Positions 44,181-53,073 of a stretch of 64,000 nucleotides of DNA are shown in pieces. The DNA lies in assembly GCF_006715285.1 (NCBI RefSeq), contig NZ_VFMX01000001.1, positions 3,720,001 to 3,784,000 on the forward strand, read 5' to 3'. A program made the position numbers and the translations under genes. The notes under the pieces were generated by a model, which was not told where the DNA came from, did no database searches, and was given only the letters and a program-made list of their open reading frames with translations. The stretch is from Arthrobacter sp. SLBN-83. GTDB lineage: Bacteria; Actinomycetota; Actinomycetes; Actinomycetales; Micrococcaceae. Position 1 is the first letter of the stretch. Each line of letters begins with the position of its first letter.

Positions 44181-45359
44181 CTAGAGGCACCGGTATTCCA
44201 ACAACGCGGCGGTGCCCATTCCGCCCGCCATGCTGATCATGGCCAGCGCCTGGGCTTTCGATGTTCCTGCCCTCCGCGCCTGCGCGAGCAGCCGGGTCAC
44301 CAGCACCGCTCCCGAGGCGCCATAGGCATGCCCCAGCGCCAGCGCCCCGCCATCGAGATTGGCCCGGTGGGGGTCGATTCCCAGCTGGTCCAGGCACGCG
44401 AGGGTCTGCGACGCGAAGGCCTCGTTGAACTCCACGAGGTCTACCTCGTCAGCCGTTACACCGGCCTCCGCGAGCAGTCCGCGGGCAGCCGGCACAGCAC
44501 CGATGCCCAGCAGCCCGGGCTCAACGCCAGCGGTTGCGGTGCCCCGCACCAGCAGCCCGTCGCGGGCACCCAGTTGCCGCGCGCGCTCCAGGGAAGTGAT
44601 AACGACGGCGGAGGCGGCATCGGCATCAAAGCAGGAGTTCCCGGCGGTGACAGTTCCTCCTGTCACGAAGGCGGCCGGAAACCGGCCCATGATGGCAGGG
44701 GTGAGGCCGCGCCGGGGGCCACCGTCAGTCGAGACCGTGCCAGTGTCTGTGGCCAGCGGGACGATTTCGCGGGCAAAGCGACCGTCCTGGATGGCCGCCA
44801 AGGCTTTGTGGTGGCTGGCCAACGCGAAGGCGTCCTGGCGCTCCCGGCCAATGCCGAATTCCTGCGCCACAGTCTCTGCCGCGACGCCCATGTCCGGATC
44901 GCCGAAGCTTTCCGGCACAAACTGGGCACGGCGGTAAAAGTCCGCGCCGCCGTCGTCCGTCCTGTGGGCGCGCAAAGGCGCTGTGCTGGTGCTTTCCACT
45001 CCCCCAGCGAGATAGACAGGGCTGCCCCCTGCTGCCACCAATCGGCCGGCGAGGACAATGGCGTCCAGGCCCGAACCGCATTGCCGGTCGACAGTAATCC
45101 CGGGAACACTGACCGGAAGTCCGGCCTCGAGAAGGGCCAGCCGGGCCACGTTGCCGCCACCGCCCACGGCATTGCCGATGACAACGTCGGTGACGGACGC
45201 GGGATCGAGTGCAACCTCCGAGACCAGCTCCCTTAGGACCGGCGCGAGGAGTTCATGGGCGCGCAGGTTCCGCAGCGCACCGTTGACCGGGCACACCGGT
45301 GTCCGCCGGGCGGCAACGATGACGGGTTGGCGCTCCGGCGGCAGCAGGTCAGCCGGCAA
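44181..45359 (-). CDS. YhfS-like thiolase with Cys-to-Ser change
   Basis: A 392-residue thiolase-fold protein. The nucleophile Cys94 (DRQCGSG) and His344 (GHAYGASGA) are kept, but the C-terminal catalytic Cys is Ser376 (MISMAGGMG). No ATG lies downstream of the ligase gene end. TTG 45359, overlapping the ligase stop by 11 bp, with AAGGG upstream, is my start. The pairing with an acyl-CoA ligase next to bioY recalls B. subtilis yhfS-yhfT-yhfU, a BirA-controlled set. Role in biotin precursor supply is inferred. Confidence 0.8.
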   Translation of the reverse strand: MPADLLPPERQPVIVAARRTPVCPVNGALRNLRAHELLAPVLRELVSEVALDPASVTDVVIGNAVGGGGNVARLALLEAGLPVSVPGITVDRQCGSGLDAIVLAGRLVAAGGSPVYLAGGVESTSTAPLRAHRTDDGGADFYRRAQFVPESFGDPDMGVAAETVAQEFGIGRERQDAFALASHHKALAAIQDGRFAREIVPLATDTGTVSTDGGPRRGLTPAIMGRFPAAFVTGGTVTAGNSCFDADAASAVVITSLERARQLGARDGLLVRGTATAGVEPGLLGIGAVPAARGLLAEAGVTADEVDLVEFNEAFASQTLACLDQLGIDPHRANLDGGALALGHAYGASGAVLVTRLLAQARRAGTSKAQALAMISMAGGMGTAALLEYRCL

Positions 45360-46755
45360 GGGGCCGCGCCCTTGGGTCCCGGGAATTGATCCACTCCAGC
45401 AGCAGGCTCCTGCTGACCTTGCCCCTGTCCGTGGTGGGAAGTTCCGGCAGGAGGTAGTACTGCAGGGGACGCTTATGCCGGGACAGGAGTTCTTCCAGGC
45501 CTGCCCTGAGCTGGGTGGCGGTGATCCCGCCGTGGGACGGAACCACGCCGGCCACCACCCGCTGGCCGCGCAGATCGTCCGGCATTCCGGCTGCGAGGGC
45601 GGCCGCCACACCGGGGACTGCCGCCAGGGCCAACTCCACCTCGTGGGGGTAGACGTTCCGGCCGGCGGTAAGAATCATGTCGGCGCGCCGGCCCAGGATG
45701 TGCAGTTCCCCGTCCTCGAGATAGCCCTGGTCCCCCACCGTGTACCAACTGCCGAAAGAGCGCAGTGCCTGGCCGTCGTCGCCCCACAGGTACCCGTTGC
45801 TCACCATGCCGCTGCGGACGCAGATGTTGCCGTACCCGCCGTCCGGCACCTCGCTGCCGCCGTCATCCAGGATGGCGACGTCAACGCCGGGAAAGGGCCG
45901 CCCGATTCCCGTTCCACCGGGGGCTGCAGCCTGGCCGGGTGCCAGTCCGAGCCCGGACACGAAGCTCAGTTCCGACGCGCCGTAGTACTCGTAGATGGTG
46001 GCATTCGGGGCCCAGCGGCGGGCAGCTTCCAGCGTCCGGGCGTCCAACTTGGAGCCGGCACAGATGATGCTGCGGATCCCCGATGCGTCAACGCATCCCG
46101 TCAGGCCGCGTTCGCTGAGCATCCGCAGCATGGTGGGCACCAGGACAAGCCGGGTGACGCGGTCGTGCGTGATGGCGGCGTGGACGTCGCCGACGTCGAA
46201 CGTCTCCAGCGTCTGGAACTCGGAACCGGCGTAGAGGCACTCAGCCAGGGCGTAGAGGTTGAGGCTGGCTGCCAGCGGTCCCGGGGCAAGGGTGACGTCA
46301 TCCTGGCGGAGGCCGAAGAATTCGATCGAGGCATCGAAGGACTGCTGCCAGGACCCGCGGGAGCGGGTGAAGGCCTTGGGTACCGACGTGGTCCCGGAAG
46401 TGAGGCCGATCAGGAAGGTGGACTCCGGCGGTCCATCCACGAGGTCCTCGTCCGGGGACACCGGCGCCGCAATACTGTTCACCTCCACGTGCCTGACGAT
46501 GTCTTCCTGCAGGGGCGCGGGCCAGTCCGGATCCAGGACGGCGCACTGCCGGTTGCCGGCCACAGCAGCGGCGAACCTCACGGCAAAATCCACGGAATTG
46601 GCTTCGCAGAGCGTGGTCACCGACTTCGTCCCGGCCACCAGCCCGGCGGCCGCATCGCACAGCCCTGCCCAGTCAAGCCGGCGCCCGCCAACCACGACGG
46701 CGGTTTCGTGCGGCCGGTGCTCAGCCCAGCGCTGGATCTTGTTCAGGAATGGCAC
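45349..46755 (-). CDS. AMP-forming acyl-CoA ligase, YhfT-like
   Basis: A 468-residue adenylating ligase. P-loop LTSGTTSVPKAF, A5 motif EYYGASE, and hinge/C-domain segments VGDQGYLEDGELHILGRRADMI and the late Lys in TDRGKVSR. It converts a carboxylic acid to its CoA thioester. GTG start with TAAAGT (46762-46767) 6 bp ahead, so leaderless. First gene of an operon with the thiolase. Substrate unknown. Confidence 0.86.
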   Translation of the reverse strand: MPFLNKIQRWAEHRPHETAVVVGGRRLDWAGLCDAAAGLVAGTKSVTTLCEANSVDFAVRFAAAVAGNRQCAVLDPDWPAPLQEDIVRHVEVNSIAAPVSPDEDLVDGPPESTFLIGLTSGTTSVPKAFTRSRGSWQQSFDASIEFFGLRQDDVTLAPGPLAASLNLYALAECLYAGSEFQTLETFDVGDVHAAITHDRVTRLVLVPTMLRMLSERGLTGCVDASGIRSIICAGSKLDARTLEAARRWAPNATIYEYYGASELSFVSGLGLAPGQAAAPGGTGIGRPFPGVDVAILDDGGSEVPDGGYGNICVRSGMVSNGYLWGDDGQALRSFGSWYTVGDQGYLEDGELHILGRRADMILTAGRNVYPHEVELALAAVPGVAAALAAGMPDDLRGQRVVAGVVPSHGGITATQLRAGLEELLSRHKRPLQYYLLPELPTTDRGKVSRSLLLEWINSRDPRARPLAG

Positions 46756-46813
46756 GGACCAACTTTACCGGCCGGCACGGATTGAGGACCGGGCCCGCGG
46801 GTATTGTGACGAT
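46756..46813. promoter_or_regulatory. 58-bp divergent promoter region with two leaderless starts
   Basis: Minus-strand -10 TAAAGT (46762-46767) serves the ligase and plus-strand -10 TATTGT (46802-46807) the peptidase. Each is 6 bp from its start codon. Confidence 0.55.
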
Positions 46814-47695
46814 ATGAGTTTCAATGACAACGCGCAGCTTGATCCCAGCCAGGTCCAGGACCGAAGGGGCATGGGGACCGGTGTGAAGGTCGGCGGCGGA
46901 ATCGGCGGCGGCCTGGTCCTGCTTGTTGCGCTCCTCCTGGGCATCAACCCGAACATGCTCGGCGGCCTGACCGACGGCGGCACCGCCGGGCAGTCCCAGG
47001 GCACGGCTCCGGCCTGCAAAACCGGAGCGGATGCGGATGCGCGGCTGGACTGCAGGATCACCGGCACGGTGAACAGCCTCAACGCGTTCTGGCCCGGCTA
47101 CCTCAAGCAGTACAAGGTGCAGTACCCGCAGCCCGAGGCAGTGATCTTCAGCGGCAGCACCAACACCGGCTGCGGGCCCGCCACCTCCGAGGTGGGTCCT
47201 TTCTACTGCCCCACGGACACCACCGCCTACTTCGATCCCGGGTTTTTCCAGGAACTCGTGGACCGGTTCGGCTCCTCCGGTGGTCCCCTGGCCCAGGAGT
47301 ACGTGGTGGCCCACGAGTTCGGCCACCACGTTCAGAACCTGCTCGGTGACCTGAAACGGGCGCAGCAGGATCCGCAGGGGCCGGAGTCCGGCTCGGTCCG
47401 CACCGAACTGCAGGCCGACTGCTACGCAGGACTCTGGGCCAAGTACGCCTCCACCACAAAGGACCCCGCCACCGGCCAGCCTTACCTGGAACCCCTCACC
47501 CAGCAGGACGTGAACGATGCCTTGTCGGCAGCCGCGTCGGTGGGCGATGACCGGATCCAGAAGGCAGCCACCGGCCGCGTCTCCCCCGAAGGCTGGACCC
47601 ACGGCTCCAGCGAGGAACGCCAGCGCTGGTTCACGCGCGGCTACCAGTCCGGGGACATCCAGCAGTGCGACACTTTCTCCGCGGCAACCCTGTAA
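46814..47695 (+). CDS. neutral zinc metallopeptidase, YpfJ family
   Basis: A 293-residue membrane-anchored peptidase-like protein: short cytoplasmic N-terminus, one helix (GGGIGGGLVLLVALLLGI), then an external domain with the zinc motif HEFGHH and later ELQADCYAG (third ligand region). Family members are annotated as putative zinc metallopeptidases with no proven substrate. The gene ends 16 bp before a REP-like palindrome. Confidence 0.88.
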   Translation: MSFNDNAQLDPSQVQDRRGMGTGVKVGGGIGGGLVLLVALLLGINPNMLGGLTDGGTAGQSQGTAPACKTGADADARLDCRITGTVNSLNAFWPGYLKQYKVQYPQPEAVIFSGSTNTGCGPATSEVGPFYCPTDTTAYFDPGFFQELVDRFGSSGGPLAQEYVVAHEFGHHVQNLLGDLKRAQQDPQGPESGSVRTELQADCYAGLWAKYASTTKDPATGQPYLEPLTQQDVNDALSAAASVGDDRIQKAATGRVSPEGWTHGSSEERQRWFTRGYQSGDIQQCDTFSAATL

Positions 47696-47711
47696 CTCAT
47701 CAACTAACCCA

Positions 47712-47770
47712 ATCCATTGCTCCGTAAGCGCCCTTTTGGCGCCCCAAACGGCGCTTATGGAGCAATCGAT
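47712..47770. repeat. REP-like palindrome, copy 2
   Basis: The core arms 47716-47732 and 47750-47766 pair at 16 of 17 positions (the other is a G-T pair). The centre has a nested TTTGG/CCAAA hairpin. It shares ATTGCTCCGTAA, the TTTTGG centre and terminal ATCGAT with copy 1 (17543-17602). It again lies between convergent genes. Confidence 0.78.
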
Positions 47771-47776
47771 GAGCCA

Positions 47777-47825
47777 ACGACGACGGCCGGTCACCTTCGC
47801 GGAGAAGGTGCCCGGCCGTCGTCGT
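47777..47825. terminator. bidirectional terminator hairpin
   Basis: A 22-bp stem with one mismatch (47777-47798 with 47804-47825) with a 5-nt loop, followed by a run of six T on the plus strand. Separates the peptidase and sufT genes. Confidence 0.9.
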
Positions 47826-47832
47826 ACTTTTT

Positions 47833-48165
47833 TCAGATGTTGAAGCCGAGGGCCCGCATCTGGTCCTTGCCGTCGTCGGTGATCCGTTCGGGACCCCATG
47901 GCGGCATCCATACCCAGTTCAGGCGCCAGTCGTCCACGACGCCGTCCAGGGCCTGGCCTACCTGCTCCTCGAGCACATCGGTGAGCGGGCAGGCGGCGGT
48001 GGTGAGCGTCATGTCGATCAGGAGCGCACCGTCGTCGTCGGAATACTTCAGGCCGTACAGCAGGCCGAGGTCCACAACGTTGACGCCAAGCTCAGGGTCG
48101 ATGACGTCCTTGAGCGCCTCTTCGACGTCCTCCAGGGCCGTGCGGCCCGGCGTGATTTCGGTCAT
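47833..48165 (-). CDS. sufT: iron-sulfur assembly factor SufT (DUF59/MIP18)
   Basis: A 110-residue protein of the MIP18 fold: DVIDPELGVNVVDLGLLYGL and DMTLTTAACPLTDVLEEQV with the conserved Cys. It helps mature Fe-S proteins. Last gene of the suf operon, 15 bp after sufC. AAGGA ribosome site. Confidence 0.92.
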   Translation of the reverse strand: MTEITPGRTALEDVEEALKDVIDPELGVNVVDLGLLYGLKYSDDDGALLIDMTLTTAACPLTDVLEEQVGQALDGVVDDWRLNWVWMPPWGPERITDDGKDQMRALGFNI

Positions 48166-48180
48166 GACAATGAGTCCTTA

Positions 48181-48975
48181 CTAGGCCTGTACTGCGGCCT
48201 CGGCCGCGATGGTGGCTGATCCGGCGCCCTTGGCGTAGCGGTCGTAGCCTTCTTCCTCGAGGCGGTCAGCCAGTTCGGGGCCGCCCTCCTCGACAACCTG
48301 GCCGTCCACGAACACGTGGACGAATTCAGGCTTGATGTAGCGGAGGATGCGCGTGTAGTGGGTGATGAGCAGCGTGCCCATGTTGCCCTCAGCGTGGGCG
48401 CGGTTGACGCCCTCGGACACGATCTTCAGCGCGTCAACGTCCAGGCCGGAGTCGGTCTCGTCCAGGACGGCGAACTTGGGCTTGAAGAGTTCCAGCTGGA
48501 GGATCTCCACGCGCTTCTTTTCGCCGCCGGAGAAGCCTTCGTTGACGTTGCGCTGGGCAAAGTCGGCGTCGATGCGCAGCTTCTCCATGGCATCTTTGAC
48601 GTCCTTGGTCCAGGTACGCAGCTTGGGTGCTTCGCCGTCAATTGCGGTCTTTGCGGTGCGCAGGAAGTTGGTCATGGTGACACCAGGAACCTCCACCGGG
48701 TACTGCATGGCCAGGAAGACGCCGGCGCGGGCGCGCTCGTCAACGCTCATGGCCAGCACGTCTTCGCCGTCCAGCGTGATGCTGCCGCTGGTCACGGTGT
48801 AGCGGGGGTGGCCCGCGATGGTGGAGGCCAGGGTGGACTTGCCGGAGCCGTTGGGGCCCATGATGGCGTGGGTCTCGCCGGTCCTGATGGTCAGGCTGAC
48901 GCCCTTCAGGATCTCCTTGGTGCCCTGTTCCGTCTCAATGCTGACGTGCAGGTCCTTGATCTCAAGAGTTGACAT
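48181..48975 (-). CDS. sufC: Fe-S assembly ATPase
   Basis: A 264-residue ABC-type ATPase that works with SufBD. Walker A GPNGSGKST, Q-loop MQYPVEVPG, signature FSGGEKKRVEILQL, Walker B FAVLDETDSGLD, and THYTRIL. GAAGAG precedes ATG 48975. A longer upstream reading would run into the Rieske gene and is rejected. Confidence 0.95.
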   Translation of the reverse strand: MSTLEIKDLHVSIETEQGTKEILKGVSLTIRTGETHAIMGPNGSGKSTLASTIAGHPRYTVTSGSITLDGEDVLAMSVDERARAGVFLAMQYPVEVPGVTMTNFLRTAKTAIDGEAPKLRTWTKDVKDAMEKLRIDADFAQRNVNEGFSGGEKKRVEILQLELFKPKFAVLDETDSGLDVDALKIVSEGVNRAHAEGNMGTLLITHYTRILRYIKPEFVHVFVDGQVVEEGGPELADRLEEEGYDRYAKGAGSATIAAEAAVQA

Positions 48976-49019
48976 GCTCTTCTTTCTTTTTTCGCTCGTA
49001 AGTCTGGTGCTGCGGGCGC

Positions 49020-49376
49020 TCAGTAGTTGTTTACTGCCGCGCCGTTCAAAACGTTGGTGACGTCCACGTAGACGTCGTCCCCGTCGAGTTCGACGGCGAA
49101 CACCGGGACAGGATCGTAGGCGGGGAGCTGCAGCGGCTGGCCGCTGCGCAGGTCGAACTGGGAGCCGTGGCCCCAGCACTCGATGGCGCAGCCTTCCACG
49201 TCGCCCTCGGACAGGGAAATGTCCGCGTGCGAGCAGGTGTCGCCGATCGCATGGATCTCCCCCATCGAGTCCCGTACCACAGCTACGGGGTAGCCGTCGA
49301 TCAGGATCCGCAGTGCCTGCTTGACCTGGATGTCATTGGCGCTGCAGACCAGTTCGCCCTTGGGTGTACCGCTCAT
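49020..49376 (-). CDS. Rieske-type [2Fe-2S] ferredoxin
   Basis: A 118-residue Rieske protein with C-S-H and C-W-G-H ligand pairs (DTCSHADIS ... ECWGHGSQFD). It is often labelled non-heme iron oxygenase ferredoxin. Its place between sufD and sufC is common in Actinobacteria and suggests electron supply or an assembly role rather than aromatic oxidation. GGGCAGGGA precedes ATG 49376, 16 bp after the sufD stop. Confidence 0.9.
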   Translation of the reverse strand: MSGTPKGELVCSANDIQVKQALRILIDGYPVAVVRDSMGEIHAIGDTCSHADISLSEGDVEGCAIECWGHGSQFDLRSGQPLQLPAYDPVPVFAVELDGDDVYVDVTNVLNGAAVNNY

Positions 49377-49392
49377 ACGTCCCTGCCCGTTC

Positions 49393-50634
49393 CTAGTTTT
49401 CGGTTGCCGCGAGTTCGCGCTCAACAGCTTCGGTCAGGCGCTCTTCGAGGGCCGGGACCTTGATCTGCTGGATGATCTCGTTGAGGAAGCCGCGGACCAC
49501 CAGGCGGCGGGCAACATCCTCGGGGATGCCGCGGGCCATCAGGTAGAACAGGTGCTCGTCGTCGAACCGGCCGGTGGCGCTGGCGTGGCCGGCACCCTCG
49601 ATCAGGCCGGTCTCGATCTCGAGGTTGGGCACGGAGTCCGCACGGCAGCCGTCGGTGAGGACCAGGTTCTGGTTCTTCTCGTAGGAGTCGGTGCCTTCGG
49701 CCTGCTTCTGGATCAGCACGTCACCCACCCAGACCGTGTGCGCACCCTTGCCCTGCAGCGCGCCCTTGTACAGGACGTTGGACTTGCAGTTGGCCACGTT
49801 GTGGTCCACGAAGGAGCGGTGCTCCAGGTGCTGGCCTGCGTCCGCGAAGTAGAGGCCCAGAAGTTCGGCCTCGGCCCCTTCACCGGCAAACCGGACGTTG
49901 GAGTTCAGGCGGACGATCTTGCCGCCAAGGGTCACCGCGATGTGCTTGTACACGGCGTCCTTGGCAACCTCGGCGTCGTGCTGGGCCAGGTGCTTGGCGT
50001 CGTCTTCCCACAGCTGCACGGAAACCACGGTCAGCTGGGCGCCCTCGCGGACCAGGACCTCGACGTTGCCGTTGTGGTCGGCGATGCCGCCATGTTCCAG
50101 GATCACCACGCCGCGGCTGTTGGCGCCGGCCTCGATCACCACGTGGGAGTTGCTGCGGCGGCCCGCGCCGTTGCCGGTCAGGACAACACGTACCGGAGCG
50201 TCCAGCTCGGCGTTGGCCGGGATCGAGATCAGCTGGGCGCCAGCGGCGTTGGCGGAAGCGACGACGGCGGCACGGTCGGCGGGGACCAGGGTGGCACCAC
50301 GGGGGGACTCGCCTGCGCCAAGGGTACGCTGCACGACGGCGGCGGGCGCCTCGACGGAAACGTCCAGGACGCCGTCCTCCGACGGAGCGTCGGAGAGCAG
50401 GTTGGCCAGTTCGCGAACCGGCGTGAAGCGCCATTCCTCTTCCCGGCCGTTGGGCACTGCGAAGTCGGCCACATCGTGGCTGGTGAGGCGCTCGGCCCGG
50501 GAAGCCATGACCTGGGTGCCGTGGCTGTGGTGGCGGTCAACCTTGGAGGCGACCAGGTGTTCGCCTTCCTCGGTGAAACCTGCGATCGACGGTGCGCCGA
50601 TGCGCGCCTTTTCGGTAGTTGCTTCGGCAGTCAT
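49393..50634 (-). CDS. sufD: Fe-S assembly scaffold protein SufD
   Basis: A 413-residue beta-helix scaffold, partner of SufB and SufC. SufBD-family segments are EEWRFTPVREL near the N-terminus, FVDHNVANCKSNVLYKGAL and LFYLMARGIPEDVARRLVVRGF near the end. Its ATG overlaps the sufB stop (TAATG). Confidence 0.95.
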   Translation of the reverse strand: MTAEATTEKARIGAPSIAGFTEEGEHLVASKVDRHHSHGTQVMASRAERLTSHDVADFAVPNGREEEWRFTPVRELANLLSDAPSEDGVLDVSVEAPAAVVQRTLGAGESPRGATLVPADRAAVVASANAAGAQLISIPANAELDAPVRVVLTGNGAGRRSNSHVVIEAGANSRGVVILEHGGIADHNGNVEVLVREGAQLTVVSVQLWEDDAKHLAQHDAEVAKDAVYKHIAVTLGGKIVRLNSNVRFAGEGAEAELLGLYFADAGQHLEHRSFVDHNVANCKSNVLYKGALQGKGAHTVWVGDVLIQKQAEGTDSYEKNQNLVLTDGCRADSVPNLEIETGLIEGAGHASATGRFDDEHLFYLMARGIPEDVARRLVVRGFLNEIIQQIKVPALEERLTEAVERELAATEN

Positions 50635-52097
50635 TAACCGACGGATCCTTCCATCTGGAGTTCGATGAGGCGGTTCAGCTCAAGGGCGTATTCCATGGGC
50701 AGTTCGCGGGCGATCGGCTCGATGAAGCCGCGCACGATCATGGCCATGGCCTCGTCCTCGGGCATGCCGCGGGACATGAGGTAGAAGAGCTGCTCCTCGC
50801 TGACGCGGGAAACGGTGGCCTCGTGTCCCAGCTGCACATCGTCCTCGCGGATGTCGATGTACGGGTAGGTGTCCGAGCGGGAGATGGTGTCCACCAGGAG
50901 GGCGTCACAGCGCACGGTGTTGGCCGAGTGCTTGGCACCTTCGCGGACCTGGACCAGGCCGCGGTAGGCGGCACGGCCGCCGCCGCGGGCAACCGATTTG
51001 GAAATGATGGAGCTCTTGGTGTTTGGCGCAATGTGCACCATCTTGGAGCCGGTGTCCTGGTGCTGTCCCTCGCCGGCGAAGGCGATGGACAGGGTCTCGC
51101 CCTTGGCGTGTTCGCCCACCAGGTAAACGGCCGGGTACTTCATGGTGACCTTGGAGCCGATGTTGCCGTCAACCCATTCCATGGTGCCGCCGGCTTCGCA
51201 GACAGCGCGCTTGGTCACCAGGTTGTACACGTTGTTGGACCAGTTCTGGATGGTGGTGTACCGGACGCGGGCGCCCTTCTTCACGATGATCTCCACGACG
51301 GCGGAGTGCAGCGAATCCGAGGTGTAGATCGGTGCCGTGCAGCCTTCGATGTAGTGGACGTAGGAGTCCTCGTCCGCGATGATCAGGGTGCGCTCGAACT
51401 GGCCCATGTTTTCCGTGTTGATGCGGAAGTAGGCCTGCAGGGGGATGTCAACGTGGACGCCCTTGGGCACGTACACGAAGGATCCGCCGGACCACACCGC
51501 GGTGTTCAGCGACGCGAACTTGTTGTCGCCCACCGGGATCACGGTGCCGAAGTACTCCTGGAAGATCTCCGGGTGTTCCTTCAGGGCAGTATCGGTGTCC
51601 AGGAAGATGACGCCCTGGGCCTCGAGGTCCTCACGGATCTGGTGGTAGACCACCTCGGACTCATACTGGGCGGCAACGCCCGAGACAAGCCGGCTGCGCT
51701 CGGCTTCCGGGATGCCCAGCTTCTCGTAGGTGTTGCGGATGTCTTCCGGGAGGTCTTCCCAGCTGTCAGCCTGCTTCTCGGTGGAGCGCACAAAGTACTT
51801 GATGTTGTCGAAGTCGATGCCGGAGAGGTCTGCACCCCAGGTGGGCATGGGCTTGCGGTCGAAGTACTTCAGGCCCTTGAGGCGGAGGTCCAGCATCCAT
51901 TCCGGTTCGCTCTTCTTGGCCGAAATGTCCCGGACTACCTCTTCATCGAGACCACGCCGTGCATTGGCGCCAACGTCGTTCTTGTCGGCCCAGCCGTACT
52001 CGTAGTTGCCGATGCCGTGGAGCTCGGGATTCTTTTGCAGAATCTCCGAGATCACAGTGTTTTCGGCTACTGCTTTCTCTGATAGTTGGTCCGTCAT
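50634..52097 (-). CDS. sufB: Fe-S assembly scaffold protein SufB
   Basis: A 487-residue scaffold on which [Fe-S] clusters are built. SufB hallmarks are [39 protein letters not shown] with the conserved Cys, and [22 protein letters not shown] 52097 overlaps the sufR stop (ATGA) and has AAAGG upstream. No inserted intein, unlike some mycobacterial sufB genes. Confidence 0.96.
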   Translation of the reverse strand: MTDQLSEKAVAENTVISEILQKNPELHGIGNYEYGWADKNDVGANARRGLDEEVVRDISAKKSEPEWMLDLRLKGLKYFDRKPMPTWGADLSGIDFDNIKYFVRSTEKQADSWEDLPEDIRNTYEKLGIPEAERSRLVSGVAAQYESEVVYHQIREDLEAQGVIFLDTDTALKEHPEIFQEYFGTVIPVGDNKFASLNTAVWSGGSFVYVPKGVHVDIPLQAYFRINTENMGQFERTLIIADEDSYVHYIEGCTAPIYTSDSLHSAVVEIIVKKGARVRYTTIQNWSNNVYNLVTKRAVCEAGGTMEWVDGNIGSKVTMKYPAVYLVGEHAKGETLSIAFAGEGQHQDTGSKMVHIAPNTKSSIISKSVARGGGRAAYRGLVQVREGAKHSANTVRCDALLVDTISRSDTYPYIDIREDDVQLGHEATVSRVSEEQLFYLMSRGMPEDEAMAMIVRGFIEPIARELPMEYALELNRLIELQMEGSVG

Positions 52098-52903
52098 CAC
52101 GGCCTTTCTTGCTGATGGTTGATTACTTCGTCCAGGCCGGCGGGGGCTGCCGCCGGCGCGGGGGCCGGTTTGGCAGACAGCCTGCCTGTAGGTATGTGGG
52201 TGGTGCAGACGTGGCCGCCCCGCGCCAAGGTGGAAAGCCGGCGTACGTCCACTCCCACCAGCCTTGAGAAGACTTCGGTTTCGACGTCGCAGAATACCGG
52301 GAACCGGGCCGCGAGCTGCTGGATGGGGCAATGGCCCTGGCACAGCTGCACGCTGGACAGTGCCGCGGGCAGCGGCGCCTTGGCTTCGATGGTCGCGGCG
52401 GAAGCCACGAAATTGTCCCGGCTCAGTGCGGTTGAAAGTGCGGTGGCACGGTCGCGGATGTCCGGGCCGGCCTGTTCGATTTCCGGTGCGTACCGGCGCT
52501 CCATGTCCGCAAACCGTTCCTCGGCGAAGGCCCGCACCGCATCCGGGCCGGCAACCTTCTGCAACTCCTGAAGCGCCAGCGCGGCGATGTCCAGGTAGTC
52601 GTTGCCCAGGCTTGACTGGCCCTGGGAACTGAGGACGTAGCGGCGCGCGGGGCGGCCGGCACCCGCTCCCGGCTTGGCAACCCGCTTTACTTCAATGACG
52701 CCGGCACGCGAGAGGTGGTCCAGATGGCGCCGGACTGCCGCCGGGGTAAAGCCCAGCATGTCTCCGAGTTCGGCGGCGCTGACCGGCCCGTGTTCCAGGA
52801 CGGCAGCGAGGACCCGGTCCCGGGTGCGCTCGTCCGCATCAGCCACAGGACTGGATGCGGCACGACCGGGCCCGGCCACGGGCACAGCGGTGGTGTTGGT
52901 CAT
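52097..52903 (-). CDS. sufR: SufR-like repressor of the suf operon
   Basis: A 268-residue DeoR/ArsR-type winged-helix protein ([21 protein letters not shown]) with C-terminal cysteines fit to hold an Fe-S cluster ([21 protein letters not shown]). First gene of the operon, overlapping sufB by 4 bp. In mycobacteria and cyanobacteria SufR represses suf when its cluster is intact. No ribosome site before ATG 52903. The 170-bp gap to the divergent ABC gene carries both promoters. Confidence 0.9.
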   Translation of the reverse strand: MTNTTAVPVAGPGRAASSPVADADERTRDRVLAAVLEHGPVSAAELGDMLGFTPAAVRRHLDHLSRAGVIEVKRVAKPGAGAGRPARRYVLSSQGQSSLGNDYLDIAALALQELQKVAGPDAVRAFAEERFADMERRYAPEIEQAGPDIRDRATALSTALSRDNFVASAATIEAKAPLPAALSSVQLCQGHCPIQQLAARFPVFCDVETEVFSRLVGVDVRRLSTLARGGHVCTTHIPTGRLSAKPAPAPAAAPAGLDEVINHQQERP

Positions 52904-53061
52904 GGAATACACAACACAATCATGTCGTAATTTAGTCCCGGGCTCCAGTAAGGGCAGGCTGACCTGCGGGGTTTGAACCGATTATGACCGGGGGGCGATT
53001 TCCCGCACCCATGCCCAGCACCCGAGAGGGTGGGCGGGACAGCGCTAAATACTACATCCCG

Positions 53062-53067
53062 TAGAAT
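53062..53067 (+). promoter_or_regulatory. -10 box, leaderless start of the ABC exporter
   Basis: TAGAAT, 6 bp before GTG 53074. This favours that GTG over the GTG at 53071. Confidence 0.55.
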
Positions 53068-53073
53068 ACTGTG

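Noticed and set aside
44019..45236. Plus-strand open frame of about 400 codons opposite the thiolase
   Set aside because: A shadow of GC-rich third positions. The thiolase motifs on the minus strand explain the region.
50634..52343. Extended sufB start at 52343
   Set aside because: The added 82 residues overlap sufR. The ATG at 52097 has a ribosome site and the usual SufB beginning.
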